From Microbacterium sorbitolivorans (GTDB lineage Bacteria > Actinomycetota > Actinomycetes > Actinomycetales > Microbacteriaceae), in NCBI RefSeq assembly GCF_003327285.1, contig NZ_KZ848474.1, positions 496,001 to 560,000 on the forward strand: a DNA stretch of 64,000 nt, given 5' to 3'. Position 1 is the first letter of the stretch, and each line of letters begins with the position of its first letter. Shown here piece after piece: positions 8,319-16,192 of the stretch. The notes under the pieces are model-generated. The model saw only the letters and a list, made by a program, of their open reading frames with translations, made no database searches and was not told the DNA's origin. Both the position numbers and the translations under genes were made by a program.

Positions 8319-9161
8319 CTAGCCGAAGATCATCGGCAGATCGTCGTCGTCATCCTCGTCGAAGTTCAGGTCAACGACGACCGGCACGTGATCGCTCGGG
8401 CCCTCGCCCTTGCGCTCGTCGCGCTCGATCGACGCGCCCTCGACGGCGTCGGCGAACGCTGGCGAGCCCAGGATGAAGTCGATGCGCAGGCCCTCATTAC
8501 GGGGGAAGCGCAGCTGCTTGTAGTCCCAGAACGTAAAGCCCTCGGGTACGAGCGGGCGCACGACGTCGGTGAGGCCCGCGTCGCCGAGCGCGAAGAACGC
8601 GGCGCGCTCCTCCGGCGAGACGTGCGTCGTCACGCCCTCGACGATCGACGGATCCGCGTTGTCGGCGTCGAACGGGGCGACGTTGAAGTCGCCCGTCAAC
8701 GCGAGCGGCAGCTGCGGATCCTTCGAGAGCTCGTCGCGCACGTACTGCTCGAGCGCCGCGTAGAAGCGCAGCTTGTAGGCGTAGTGCGGATCCTCGAGCC
8801 CGCGGCCGTTCGGCACGTACAGGCTCCAGAGGCGCGTGCCCTCGATGAGCGCCGAGATCGCGCGGGCCTCGAGGGGGGCGTCATCGCCCTCGTAGCCCTT
8901 CTTGAAACCGGGCATGCCGGGGAACGACGTCTGCACGTCCTCCATCGGCAGGCGGCTGGCGATCGCCACGCCGTTCCACTGGTTGAGGCCGTGCGCCTCG
9001 ACCGTGTATCCCGCGTCTTCGAAGGGCTGGAACGGGAACTGCTCGGGCTTGCACTTGATCTCCTGCATCAGCAGGACGTCGATGCCCTCGCGCTGGGCGA
9101 AGGCGACGACGCGCTCGACGCGGGCGCGGACGGAGTTCACATTCCAGGTGGCGATGCGCAT
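8319..9161 (-). CDS. xth: Exodeoxyribonuclease III (AP endonuclease)
   Basis: 280 aa from the ATG at 9159-9161; TAGGCT lies 7 nt before it, so a TTG two codons upstream is not needed. Endonuclease/exonuclease/phosphatase fold with the Xth motifs in order: MRIATWNVNSVRAR, LLMQEIK (metal-binding Glu), the catalytic Tyr in LYVPNGRG, LTGDFNVAP, LRIDFILGS and the C-terminal SDHVPVVVD. It cuts at abasic sites and trims 3' ends in base-excision repair. The C-terminus is a run of Asp residues. Its likely promoter overlaps the stop of the small gene upstream. Confidence 0.93.
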   Translation of the reverse strand: MRIATWNVNSVRARVERVVAFAQREGIDVLLMQEIKCKPEQFPFQPFEDAGYTVEAHGLNQWNGVAIASRLPMEDVQTSFPGMPGFKKGYEGDDAPLEARAISALIEGTRLWSLYVPNGRGLEDPHYAYKLRFYAALEQYVRDELSKDPQLPLALTGDFNVAPFDADNADPSIVEGVTTHVSPEERAAFFALGDAGLTDVVRPLVPEGFTFWDYKQLRFPRNEGLRIDFILGSPAFADAVEGASIERDERKGEGPSDHVPVVVDLNFDEDDDDDLPMIFG

Positions 9162-9171
9162 GCCCAAAAGC

Positions 9172-9441
9172 CTAGTGGCGGGGGTCTGAGCCCCACTTCA
9201 GGTTGTCGAACAGGTCGTCGACGGCCGCGATATCGTACGCCTCGGCGCGTGGGGCACGGGGGAAGTCGAGCTTCTTGATGAGGTCCATATACTGACGATC
9301 CGCCCGCAGGCGATCGACGATCTTGTCGGTCACCTCGTCGACGGCGCGGCGCGAATAGCCCTCGCCACCGAACAGGCCCGGCTTCCTCAACGGGTGCGAT
9401 GCGAGCCACTCCTCGAGCGGCTGACGTGCCTTCTTTGCCAT
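9172..9441 (-). CDS. Small DivIVA-like domain protein, function unknown
   Basis: 89 aa. Two short segments, GEGYSRRAVDEVTDKIVDRL and AEAYDIAAVDDLFDNL, look like the GYD..aVD.FL repeats of small actinobacterial DivIVA-domain proteins. There is no membrane segment or signal peptide. The start ATG (9439-9441) follows TAGGCT by 6 nt, indicating a leaderless gene, and xth begins 10 bp after its stop. The role is unknown; small DivIVA-like proteins are usually linked to cell envelope or division, but that link is not shown here. Confidence 0.7.
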   Translation of the reverse strand: MAKKARQPLEEWLASHPLRKPGLFGGEGYSRRAVDEVTDKIVDRLRADRQYMDLIKKLDFPRAPRAEAYDIAAVDDLFDNLKWGSDPRH

Positions 9442-9480
9442 GCCACAAGCCTACGGGGCGAAAAGAATAGACTGGGTCGC

Positions 9481-10059
9481 ATGGCCATCGCATCCACGCC
9501 CGCGCTCGAAAACGACCGCCAGAAGCTCATCGCCCTCATCAAGGATGAGGCGGTGTTCCACGGTGACTTCACGCTCTCGAGCGGCAAGAAGGCCACCTAC
9601 TACGTCGACATGCGCAAGCTCACGCTCGACCACCGCGCGGCTCCCGCGATCGGCCGCATCATGGCCGACCTCATCGGCGACATCGATGGCGTCGTCGCCG
9701 TCGGCGGTCTGACGCTCGGCGCGGATCCCATCGCCAACGCCGTCATGCACGCGACCGCCGCCTCGGAGAAGCCGCTCGACGCGTTCGTCGTGCGCAAGGA
9801 GCCGAAGGACCACGGTCGCGGTCGCCAGATCGAGGGCGCCGAGGTTGAGGGCAAGCGTGTCGTCGTGCTCGAGGACACCTCGACCACGGGCCAGTCGGCG
9901 CTCAAGGCCGTCGAGGCCCTGCGCAAGGCCGGCGCCGAGATCGTCGCCGTCGCCGTCATCGTCGACCGCCTCACGGGTGCGCAGGCCGCGATCGAGGCCG
10001 AGGGCCTCGAGTGGCGCGCCGCCATCGACCTCGGCGACCTCGGGCTCGACCCGCAGTGA
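9481..10059 (+). CDS. pyrE: Orotate phosphoribosyltransferase
   Basis: 192 aa. It transfers orotate to PRPP to form OMP, the fifth step of pyrimidine synthesis. Type I PRTase fold with the FTLSSGKKATYYVDMR segment, the FVVRKEPKDHGRGRQIEG flexible loop and the PRPP motif VVVLEDTSTTGQSA. The start ATG lies 7 nt after TAGACT (9468-9473), indicating a leaderless message. It is followed without a gap by the ROK gene (GTGA overlap), so both are in one transcript. Confidence 0.95.
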   Translation: MAIASTPALENDRQKLIALIKDEAVFHGDFTLSSGKKATYYVDMRKLTLDHRAAPAIGRIMADLIGDIDGVVAVGGLTLGADPIANAVMHATAASEKPLDAFVVRKEPKDHGRGRQIEGAEVEGKRVVVLEDTSTTGQSALKAVEALRKAGAEIVAVAVIVDRLTGAQAAIEAEGLEWRAAIDLGDLGLDPQ

Positions 10060-10970
10060 CCCGCTTCGCCCTCGCCATCGACCTCGGTGGCACGAAGATC
10101 GAAGCCGGGCTCGTCTCTGACGCGGGTTCGGTGGTTGACGCGAGCCGCAACCGCGTTCCCACGGGGCGCGACATCACGCCCGAAGTCATGTCGCGGGCCG
10201 TCTCGACGGTCGTCGCTCGCGCGCTCGACCACCTGCCCCAGGGCGCCGAGTTCGCGGGCGCAGGTATCGGATCCGCCGGGCCCGTGAACCTCGCGACCGG
10301 GACCATCGACCCCGTCAACATGCGCGGCGTCTCGGGCTTCGGCCTCGTCGAGGCCGTGCGCGACGCCGTCATCGTCGACCTGGGCGCGAGCGAGGTCGAC
10401 GTGACGCTGCGCCACGACGGCGGGGCGCTCGCGATGGCCGAGTCGTGGCTGGGCGCCGCCCGCGGCACGGCCGCGTCGCTGTCGATCGTCGTGTCGACGG
10501 GCGTCGGTGGAGGCATCGTTATCGGCGGCCAACCGATCGGCGGGTTCACCGGAAACGCCGGCCACCTCGGACAGACGCACGCCGCCGAACAGGGTGGCGA
10601 GCTGACGCTCGAGGAGGTGGCCTCCGGGCCGTCGAGCGTGCGCTGGGCTCAGCTGAACGGATGGCAGGGAACGACCGGCGAGCAGCTCTCGGCCGATGCC
10701 GCGCGGGGCGATCGCACGGCGCGCGCCGCGATCGAGCGCTCGGCCGCGGCCGTGGGCCGCGCGCTTGCCGACGCATCGACACTTCTCGACCTCGAGGTCA
10801 TCGCGATCTCGGGTGGCTTCAGCTTCGTCTCCGACGATTACGTCGAGCTCGTCGCGGCGTCGCTCGCGAACTGGGCCGAGCTGCCCTACTCGCAGGCGAC
10901 GCGCGTCGTGCGCAGCGGTCTCGGGGCCGACGGCCCGCTCATCGGCGCCGCGGCGCTCGCGCTGCTCTGA
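10056..10970 (+). CDS. ROK-family sugar kinase-like protein lacking the zinc motif
   Basis: 304 aa with a GTG start overlapping the pyrE stop. The N-terminal ATP-binding motif AIDLGGTKIEAGLV and the STGVGGGIVIGG phosphate motif are those of ROK kinases, and no DNA-binding HTH precedes them, so it would be an enzyme rather than a repressor. The hallmark CxCGxxGCxE zinc site that normally follows GHxG is absent: after GNAGHLG comes a cysteine-free stretch. This makes substrate and even activity uncertain; it may phosphorylate glucose, N-acyl-hexosamines or related sugars. Confidence 0.8.
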   Translation: MTRFALAIDLGGTKIEAGLVSDAGSVVDASRNRVPTGRDITPEVMSRAVSTVVARALDHLPQGAEFAGAGIGSAGPVNLATGTIDPVNMRGVSGFGLVEAVRDAVIVDLGASEVDVTLRHDGGALAMAESWLGAARGTAASLSIVVSTGVGGGIVIGGQPIGGFTGNAGHLGQTHAAEQGGELTLEEVASGPSSVRWAQLNGWQGTTGEQLSADAARGDRTARAAIERSAAAVGRALADASTLLDLEVIAISGGFSFVSDDYVELVAASLANWAELPYSQATRVVRSGLGADGPLIGAAALALL

Positions 10971-10984
10971 GTTCCGGCGCTATG

Positions 10985-11184
10985 TGGGACACGCCTCGGG
11001 GCATGTCCCAGTTTGTGCGGGAATGGGGCCGCTATTCCCACCTCAAGTGGGACATGCCCCGGAGCGTGTCCCAGTTTGTGCGGGAATGGCCCCGCTATTC
11101 CCACCTCAAGTGGGACATGCCCCGACCCGTGTCCCAGTTTGTGTGGGAATGAGGCTGCTATTCCCACCTCAACTGGGACATGCC
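10985..11184. repeat. 63-bp tandem palindromic repeat, ~3.2 units (family A)
   Basis: TGGGAC recurs at 10985, 11048, 11111 and 11174, exactly 63 bp apart. Each unit holds two hairpins: TGGGACAYGC...GCRTGTCCCA and GTGNGGGAAT...ATTCCCAC, joined by CAGTTTGT. The array fills the gap between the convergent ROK and 41-aa genes and ends at the stop codon of the latter. A related single unit is at 25984-26038. Both strands stay open through much of the array, which produces spurious ORFs. Confidence 0.92.
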
Positions 11185-11306
11185 CTAGCGCCGCGGGCCG
11201 AACATGTCGTCGTCGTCGCGGCCCGACTTGTTCATGCGGCTGACGGCGCGGATGCCCATCACGATGACGCTGACGCAGCTCAGCGCGAGCACGATATAGA
11301 GCACGG

Positions 11307-11310
<4 letters not shown>
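11185..11310 (-). CDS. 41-residue single-pass membrane protein
   Basis: Very short gene. The frame encodes 41 aa: a hydrophobic helix (starting MTVLYIVLALSCVSVIVMG), a basic patch, and an acidic tail with four Asp residues ending FGPRR. The ATG overlaps the TGA of the HAD phosphatase gene by four bases, as in other operons here, which is the main support for it being real. No function is known; it may be a small membrane anchor or partner. The stop abuts the family-A repeat array. Confidence 0.7.
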
Positions 11311-12083
<773 letters not shown>

Positions 12084-12176
12084 GAGGCCAGCGTATGCCG
12101 CTTCGGGAATATCTGCGAGTGCCTCCCGCCAGCGCGCCGCTCCCACTCGGGGCGGCGCTGGAATAGGCTCTGCACC

Positions 12177-13151
12177 GTGGGCATACACGCGGGGGATCAC
12201 TTCGAGGTTCCGCCTCAGGACGGGCGGACCTACCTCATCACGGGCTCGAACGCGGGCCTCGGCTACTTCGCCTCCGAGAAGCTCGCCCGCGCCGGAGCCC
12301 ACATCATCATGAGCGGCCGGCACCCGAACCGCCTCGCCGCCGCCCACGACGCGCTCGAGGCGCGCGTGCCCGGAGCGAGCGTCGAGACGCTCATCCTCGA
12401 CGTCGCAAACCCCGGATCCGTGCGGTCGGCCGCCGCCAGCTTGCGCGGCGGGCTCTTCGATCGCCGCCGCCTCGACGGCGTGATCTTCAACGCCGGCATC
12501 GTGCACACGCCGCGCGAGCGCACCCTCACGCGCGACGGGCGCGAGCTCGTGTTCTCGACGAACGCGCTCGGACACTTTGTGCTCGGCGCCGAGCTGCTCG
12601 TGTCGCTCGCTCGCTCGGCGACGCCGCGCCACACCCCGCGAATGGTGTGGCTCGGCAGCATGTCGACGCGGATGGGCGCGTACCGCCCCACCGACGTGCA
12701 GCTCGAGGAGAAGTACTCGGCCTGGAAGGCCTACGTGCAGTCGAAGGTCGCCGTGCAGGCCCTCGGGTTCGAGGCCGACGCGCGGCTGCGCGACGCCGAG
12801 GTTCCCGTCGAGAGCGTCGTCGCCCACCCGGGCTACGCGATCGGCGGGCGCACCGAGACCATCACGGGCGTCAACGAGCCGAGCCGCTGGAAGCGATTCC
12901 GTGACAGCCTGCAGGCGCCGATCGCGACGAGCAAGGAGACCGGCGCCGAGGCGATCGTCCGCGCCCTCGTGGATCCGGAGATCAGCGGCGGCGAGTACTG
13001 GGGGCCGCGCATGTTCGGCGGCGGCACGGAGCGCCAGCGACCGTCCGCAACCTCCCTGGATCCGGAACTGCGTACCGAGATCTGGGAGCGTTGCGAGCAG
13101 CTCTCCGGCGAGACCTGGCCGTTCGCGAAGGCGGCCCGCGGACGCAGGTAG
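12177..13151 (+). CDS. Short-chain dehydrogenase/reductase
   Basis: 324 aa with GTG start, 7 nt after TAGGCT (12164-12169). Rossmann motif TGSNAGLGYFASEK, the FNAGIV motif, active-site Ser in WLGSMSTR and YVQSK supplying the catalytic Tyr and Lys. The length and C-terminal extension resemble the retinol dehydrogenase/protochlorophyllide reductase-like branch of the SDRs. The substrate is unknown. Followed after 10 bp by the MntR-like regulator on the same strand. Confidence 0.87.
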   Translation: MGIHAGDHFEVPPQDGRTYLITGSNAGLGYFASEKLARAGAHIIMSGRHPNRLAAAHDALEARVPGASVETLILDVANPGSVRSAAASLRGGLFDRRRLDGVIFNAGIVHTPRERTLTRDGRELVFSTNALGHFVLGAELLVSLARSATPRHTPRMVWLGSMSTRMGAYRPTDVQLEEKYSAWKAYVQSKVAVQALGFEADARLRDAEVPVESVVAHPGYAIGGRTETITGVNEPSRWKRFRDSLQAPIATSKETGAEAIVRALVDPEISGGEYWGPRMFGGGTERQRPSATSLDPELRTEIWERCEQLSGETWPFAKAARGRR

Positions 13152-13161
13152 TTTGGGAGGC

Positions 13162-13797
13162 ATGCCCTCCAGCCCCGCCGCCGACGACTACCTCAAGACG
13201 ATCTACGCCCACACCGAGTGGCAGGATCGCCCCATCACCTCGTCGGTTCTCGCCGCCAAGCTCGGCGTCGCGCCGTCGAGCGTGACCGAGATGGTCAAGA
13301 AGCTCGCCGCCAGCGGTCTCGTGCACCACGAGCCCTACCGCGCCGTGACGCTCACGGATACCGGCCGCGCCCGCGCCGTCGCGATGACGCGCCGCCACCG
13401 CCTCATCGAGACGTGGCTCGTGCGCGAGTTCGACTACACATGGGACGAGGTGCACGACGAGGCCGAGGTCCTCGAGCACGCCATCAGCGACCGCATGCTC
13501 GCGAAGGTCGACGCGCGACTCGGGCATCCCGAGGTCGACCCGCACGGCGACCTGATCCCGCAACCCGACGGATCCGTCACCCGCCCTGCGTTCGTGCGCC
13601 TCGACGAGGCGCCCGAGGGGCACGACGGTCGGGTGCTGCGGGTGCTCGATCGGGATCCGCTGCTGCTGCAGGCCATCACCGCCTGCGGAATCGACGTGGG
13701 CACCCGCGTGATCGTGCGCGTCGAGGGCCTGGAGCTTGCGGGATCCACGGTGGAAATCCCGGACGGCGCCCCGTCGGCGGTCTGGCTGACCGCCTAA
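13162..13797 (+). CDS. mntR: DtxR-family manganese-responsive regulator (MntR type)
   Basis: 211 aa: winged-helix DNA-binding domain (~1-70), metal/dimerisation domain (~75-140) and a C-terminal SH3-like domain (~150-211), so it has the long three-domain architecture. Metal ligands align with DtxR H79, E83, H98, E105 and H106. The two positions known to set metal choice carry the manganese-type residues: Asp (D9) where DtxR has Met10, and Glu (E102) where DtxR has Cys102. With mntH less than 1 kb away, it most likely represses Mn2+ uptake when Mn2+ is plentiful. TAGTTT lies 7 nt before the start, overlapped by a GGGAGG ribosome-site-like run. Confidence 0.87.
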   Translation: MPSSPAADDYLKTIYAHTEWQDRPITSSVLAAKLGVAPSSVTEMVKKLAASGLVHHEPYRAVTLTDTGRARAVAMTRRHRLIETWLVREFDYTWDEVHDEAEVLEHAISDRMLAKVDARLGHPEVDPHGDLIPQPDGSVTRPAFVRLDEAPEGHDGRVLRVLDRDPLLLQAITACGIDVGTRVIVRVEGLELAGSTVEIPDGAPSAVWLTA

Positions 13798-13860
13798 TTC
13801 ATCAACTCTCCTACGACTCTGCCGTTACCCAGGGCAGATTTGTCGGAGAGTTGATGAGTT
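13796..13860. terminator. Long hairpin after mntR
   Basis: Outer arms 13796-13811 (AATTCATCAACTCTCC) and 13845-13860 pair with one mismatch; an inner CTGCC/GGGCAG stem lies within. It begins on the mntR stop codon. The AATTCATCA start is shared with the leaders of family-B palindromes, so it may be a related element as well as a terminator. Confidence 0.7.
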
Positions 13861-14058
13861 GCAGCCGGGCTACGCCCACCTGCGGCGTCCCCCGCTCGCG
13901 CGGGTGACGCGGGGCGCAGTGCCTGTTGGCGCCTTCGGCGCGTGCCGCAGCCGGGCTACGCCCACCTGCGGCGTCCCCCGCTCGCGCGGGTGACGCGGGG
14001 CGCAGTGCCTGTTGGCGCCTTCGGCGCGTGCCGCAGCCGGGCTACGCCCACCTGCGGC
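13861..14058. repeat. 86-bp tandem duplication at the 3' end of the methyltransferase gene
   Basis: The string GCAGCCGGGCTACGCCCACC recurs at 13861, 13947 and 14033, giving two complete identical 86-bp units and the start of a third. The third start is the real 3' end of the SpoU gene, including its stop codon (complement, 14042-14044), so the array consists of copies of that gene end plus its downstream DNA. Each unit contains palindromic stretches such as CCCCCGCTCGCGCGGG. Confidence 0.92.
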
Positions 14059-14647
14059 ACCACTCGTACATGACGACCGCGCCGGCGGCCGAGGCGTTCA
14101 TCGAGCGGGTGGATCCGTATTGCGTGATCTCGATGTGCGATGACGCGGCCTCGAGGGCCTCGTCGGTGAGGCCGGGGCCCTCCTGGCCGAAGAGGAAGAC
14201 GCAGCGTTCCGGCAGTTCGGCCTTGTTGACCGGCTGCGCCTCGCCGACGTTGTCGACGGCGATGATGGGGATCCCGCGCTCGTCCATCCAGGCACGGAAC
14301 GACGCCACGTCCGGGTGGTGGATCACGTGCTGGTACCGGTCGGTGACCATCGCGCCGCGGCGGTTCCAGCGCCGGCGGCCGACGATGTGCACCGCCTCGG
14401 CGAGGAACGCGTTCGCGGAGCGAACGATGGATCCGATGTTCATGTCGTGCTGCCAGTTCTCGATCGCCACGTGGAATCCGTGGCGCTTGGAATCGAGGTC
14501 GGCGACGATAGCGTCCATCGTCCAGTAGCGGTACTCGTCGACGACGTTGCGGGTGTCGCCGTTCGCGAGCAGCTCGGGGTCGTAGCGCTCGTCGGTCGGC
14601 CACTCGCCCTGCCAGGGCCCCACGCCGTGGGTCGGTTCATCGGTCAC
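14042..14647 (-). CDS. TrmH/SpoU-family RNA 2'-O-methyltransferase
   Basis: 201 aa, GTG start. SPOUT methyltransferase with the three family motifs: motif 1 NIGSIVRSANAF, motif 2 CVFLFGQEGPGL, and motif 3 near the C-terminus around STRSMNASAAGAVVMYEW, which forms the knotted AdoMet site. It transfers a methyl group to the 2'-OH of a ribose in tRNA or rRNA; the exact nucleotide is not predictable. The region encoding the last residues and stop is the source of the 86-bp tandem repeat downstream. Confidence 0.9.
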   Translation of the reverse strand: MTDEPTHGVGPWQGEWPTDERYDPELLANGDTRNVVDEYRYWTMDAIVADLDSKRHGFHVAIENWQHDMNIGSIVRSANAFLAEAVHIVGRRRWNRRGAMVTDRYQHVIHHPDVASFRAWMDERGIPIIAVDNVGEAQPVNKAELPERCVFLFGQEGPGLTDEALEAASSHIEITQYGSTRSMNASAAGAVVMYEWCRRWA

Positions 14648-14704
14648 GGATCCATCGTCCCACCCGCCCCGTGGGAACCAGGTGCGGGGTTTCGCGTCAT
14701 AAAT

Positions 14705-14720
14705 TTCGGTGCACCTAAAA
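14705..14720. promoter_or_regulatory. Candidate MntR operator upstream of mntH
   Basis: Near-perfect palindrome centred on GGTGCACC (14709-14716), extended as TTTCGGTGCACCTAAA with one mismatched pair. The TTNGG...CCTAA outline resembles DtxR-family operators. It lies 10 bp before the first mntH ATG and just after a TAAATT stretch that could be the -10 region, a fitting place for repression. Confidence 0.6.
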
Positions 14721-14730
14721 ATCTGCCATC

Positions 14731-16023
14731 ATGGGTGGCATGAACACCAAACGCGCCTGGCTGCTCGGACCCGCCCTCGTCGCGGGCGTGGCCTATCTCG
14801 ACCCCGGTAACGTCGCGACGAACATGTCGGCCGGAGCGCGATTTGGGTATCTGCTGGTGTGGGTCGTGGTGCTCGGCAACGGGATGGCGTGGCTGATCCA
14901 GTACCTCTCCGCGAAGCTCGGCGTCGTCACCGGCAAGAGCCTCGCCGAGACGCTGGGCGAGCGCATCACGTCGAAGACGGGGCGCCGCGCGTATTGGCTG
15001 CAGGCCGAGCTCGTCGCGATGGCGACCGATATCGCCGAGATCATCGGCGGCGCCGTCGCGCTGTGGCTGCTGTTCGACATCCCGCTGCTCGCGGGCGGCG
15101 TCATCACGGGGGTGATCTCGATGCTGCTCCTCTGGATCCAGTCGCACCGCGGCGCCAAGCCCTTCGAGTTCGTCGTGATCGCGCTGCTTGCGATCATCTG
15201 CGTCGGGTTCACGGTCGGGGTCTTCCTCGGGCCGCCCGACGGCGGATCCGTGATCGCGGGCCTCGTGCCGCGCTTCGACGGATCCGATTCCGTCCTCCTC
15301 GCCGCCTCGATCCTCGGCGCGACCGTCATGCCCCACGCGATCTACGCCCACTCGGCGCTGGCGCGCGACCGCTTCGCGCCGGCCACCGCCGCTCCGGTCG
15401 CCCTATCTGTCCTTCCCGCGCCAACGAACAGCAGTTTGCGCGACCGGAACAGCGCCAGCACCCGCACCCACACCATCCCCCGCCTCCTCCGGGCGACACG
15501 GTGGGACGTCACGATCGCGCTGGCGATCGCCGGATCCGTGAACCTCGCGATCCTGCTGCTCGGCGCCGCGAACCTGCCCGGCATGCCCGGAACCGACAGC
15601 CTCGAGGGGGCGTACGCGGCGCTCGCCGCGGTCCTAGGCGGATCCGTCGCCACCGTTTTCGCGGTCGGCCTGCTCGCGTCGGGGCTCGCGTCGACGGCGG
15701 TAGGGGCGTACGCCGGATCCGAGATCATGCACGGCCTGCTGCACGTGCGCGTGCCGCTGATTGCGCGGCGGGTGGTGACGCTGATTCCGGCGCTGGTGGT
15801 GCTGGGCGTGGGGTTCGATCCGACGCAGGCGCTGATCCTCAGCCAGGTGGCGCTGTCGTTCGGGATCCCGTTCGCGCTCGTGCCGCTCGTCTGGCTGACC
15901 GCGCGCGAGGGCGTGCTTGGCAGCTACCGCAACCGCTGGTGGACGACCCTGCTGGGCGCGATCTTCGCTGTGTTCCTCATCGTGCTGAACGCGCTGCTGC
16001 TCTGGCTGACCTTCGCGGGCTGA
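14731..16023 (+). CDS. mntH: NRAMP-family Mn2+/H+ symporter with enlarged loop
   Basis: 430 aa, ~11 membrane helices. The metal-binding motif DPGN is in helix 1 (VAYLDPGNVAT) and MPH in helix 6 (GATVMPHAIY), both diagnostic for NRAMP metal importers. Start is the ATG at 14731 or the one at 14740; neither has a clear ribosome site. The loop between helices 6 and 7 is about 25-30 residues longer than in typical MntH, rich in Ala/Pro/Ser, and its DNA carries a GCGACCGG inverted repeat. Placed near mntR and preceded by a DtxR-like palindrome, so Mn2+-repressed uptake is expected. Confidence 0.93.
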   Translation: MGGMNTKRAWLLGPALVAGVAYLDPGNVATNMSAGARFGYLLVWVVVLGNGMAWLIQYLSAKLGVVTGKSLAETLGERITSKTGRRAYWLQAELVAMATDIAEIIGGAVALWLLFDIPLLAGGVITGVISMLLLWIQSHRGAKPFEFVVIALLAIICVGFTVGVFLGPPDGGSVIAGLVPRFDGSDSVLLAASILGATVMPHAIYAHSALARDRFAPATAAPVALSVLPAPTNSSLRDRNSASTRTHTIPRLLRATRWDVTIALAIAGSVNLAILLLGAANLPGMPGTDSLEGAYAALAAVLGGSVATVFAVGLLASGLASTAVGAYAGSEIMHGLLHVRVPLIARRVVTLIPALVVLGVGFDPTQALILSQVALSFGIPFALVPLVWLTAREGVLGSYRNRWWTTLLGAIFAVFLIVLNALLLWLTFAG

Positions 16024-16031
16024 CGACAACT

Positions 16032-16088
16032 CTGCAATTCTCCGCGCGGTCGTCTGCGAATCGCAGACGACGCCGCGGAGAATTGCAG
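16032..16088. repeat. Dispersed palindrome, copy 2 (family B)
   Basis: Arms 16032-16059 and 16061-16088 around a central A, with a 2-bp mismatch; the core matches copies 1 and 3 (CAATTCTCCGCGC...TGCGA-A-TCGCA). It begins 9 bp after the mntH stop, between two genes on the same strand. Confidence 0.9.
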
Positions 16089-16131
16089 GTTTGGGGGCCT
16101 CACACCCACCCAACCCCACTGTGAGACATCC

Positions 16132-16185
16132 GTTTACGTGACGAAACATTTGGGCCGCGGCCAGGAAACACGCCGTCTCTAATCT
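16132..16185 (+). promoter_or_regulatory. nirB promoter with GlnR-like GAAAC pair
   Basis: GAAAC at 16143-16147 and 16165-16169 are exactly 22 bp apart, the spacing of the two GAAAC half-sites in the actinobacterial GlnR box (GTNAC-N6-GAAAC twice). The GTNAC halves are poor matches (GTTTA, GCCGC). A TAATCT -10 hexamer at 16180-16185 lies 7 nt before the nirB ATG, so the message is probably leaderless, and no clear -35 is seen, as expected for an activator-dependent promoter. Confidence 0.5.
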
Positions 16186-16192
16186 GGCCCAC

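Noticed and set aside
9394..9480. Longer pyrE start at 9394
   Set aside because: It would overlap the promoter and the divergent gene; the ATG at 9481 follows a TAGACT box and gives the normal PyrE length.
10985..11184. CRISPR array
   Set aside because: The 63-bp units are directly adjacent with no unique spacers, and no cas genes are present.
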